A program made the translations under genes and the position numbers. Below the pieces are notes generated by a model. That model had not been told where the DNA came from and did not search any database. It worked only from the letters and a program-made list of their open reading frames with translations. This document shows, in pieces, positions 63,811-64,000 of a stretch of DNA of 64,000 nt. Every line of letters begins with the position of its first letter. Within the stretch, counting starts at the first letter, position 1. The stretch is taken from the NCBI GenBank assembly GCA_035468985.1, contig DATISF010000007.1:76636-140635 (forward strand). Reading direction: 5' to 3'. This DNA is from DASVHS01 sp035468985 (GTDB lineage Bacteria > Acidobacteriota > Thermoanaerobaculia > Gp7-AA8).

Positions 63811-63883
63811 ATCGCAGGCGTTTTCGCACCCTGAGATCCTTCGTAGCGCTTCGCCGACTCAGGATGACGACTTGTGCAGAGGT
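63811..63883. repeat. Right half of a CATCCTGAG element (R5)
   Basis: ATCGCAGGCGTTTTCGCACC through CTCAGGATGACGACTTGTGC to AGAGGT matches the right half of R3 and R4. Its left half is missing and is replaced by the GTAGGGCC palindrome, so the two repeats are fused. Confidence 0.8.
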
Positions 63884-63892
63884 ACACATCTA

Positions 63893-64000
63893 GGGAAAGC
63901 TCTGAACAAGTCGTTGGCCACGTCATCCTGAGCCGCGAAGACGGCGAAGGATCTCGAAATGGCAGGCGTTTTCGCATCCTGAGATCCTTCGTCGCGCTTC
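63893..64000. repeat. CATCCTGAG element R6, cut by the window end
   Basis: Begins GGGAAAGCTCTGAACAAGTC, like R2, and continues with GCCACGTCATCCTGAGCCGC through GAGATCCTTCGTCGCGCTTC to the last base. No gene is seen from 63741 to the end. Confidence 0.85.

Noticed and set aside
63601..64000. Possible CRISPR array because of repeated similar units
   Set aside because: Units are 75-140 bp self-complementary elements with irregular spacing, not short direct repeats with unique spacers.

Overview
GC-rich (roughly 60-65%) bacterial chromosome segment, densely coded. Several family signatures point to Acidobacteriota: three Oar-like TonB-dependent receptors with an N-terminal carboxypeptidase-regulatory domain, a Ser/Thr kinase fused through one membrane helix to a PD40/TolB-type propeller, secreted subtilases with inserted PA domains, a DUF11 secreted protein, and many families of small palindromic repeats. 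The phylum is inferred from protein families. No rRNA, tRNA, transposase, phage gene or CRISPR array was seen.

Layout. 1-8.2 kb: three tandem minus-strand TonB-dependent receptor genes, the first cut by the window edge; copies 2 and 3 are each followed by a near-identical intrinsic terminator, and copies 1 and 2 share a conserved upstream block. 8.4-12.7 kb: ettA and a membrane SpoIIE-type phosphatase. 12.7-17.6 kb (+): an MFS carrier with a palindromic repeat in its central loop, a PlsC-type acyltransferase, an Asp-box secreted protein and a DUF2142 membrane protein. 17.6-21.2 kb: a NarL-type two-component pair and a PAS-GGDEF-EAL protein preceded by a 16-bp palindrome. 21.3-26.2 kb: a small membrane protein, a penicillin-acylase-family enzyme, an M20 peptidase and a secreted protein with a BamE-like C-terminus. 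26.3-28.4 kb: groES-groEL with a perfect CIRCE operator. 28.4-36.8 kb: a TetR-TolC-adaptor-RND efflux operon that runs on, with gaps of 3-4 nt, into a D-2-hydroxyacid dehydrogenase and a DUF11 protein. 36.8-39.1 kb: corA and ald. 39.2-44.4 kb: a secreted protease cluster of two PA-containing subtilases, a PA-containing HExxH protein and a small exported protein. 44.5-49.6 kb: a CoA-binding protein, an alpha/beta hydrolase and a giant protein of repeated CnaB-like domains. 49.6-56.6 kb: a very large CPBP-type membrane protease homologue overlapping a 1200-residue GltD+PyrK (Nfn-like) flavoprotein. 57.1-63.5 kb: a FadR-type TetR regulator with a textbook operator, a HIT protein head-to-head with a TPR protein, an aldo/keto reductase and the kinase-propeller protein. 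The last 0.6 kb holds a kinase remnant cut by a MITE-like element, then more repeats.

The main themes are envelope biology (receptors, efflux, exported proteases, membrane sensors) and a heavy load of palindromic repeats. Repeats of several unrelated families end exactly at or within a few nucleotides of stop codons, and others lie in frame inside genes. The observations I rate highest are: a shared extracellular and membrane module linking the SpoIIE phosphatase to both halves of the CPBP protein; a common Pro-Arg-His C-terminal tail on four exported proteins; and the stop-codon-abutting repeats.
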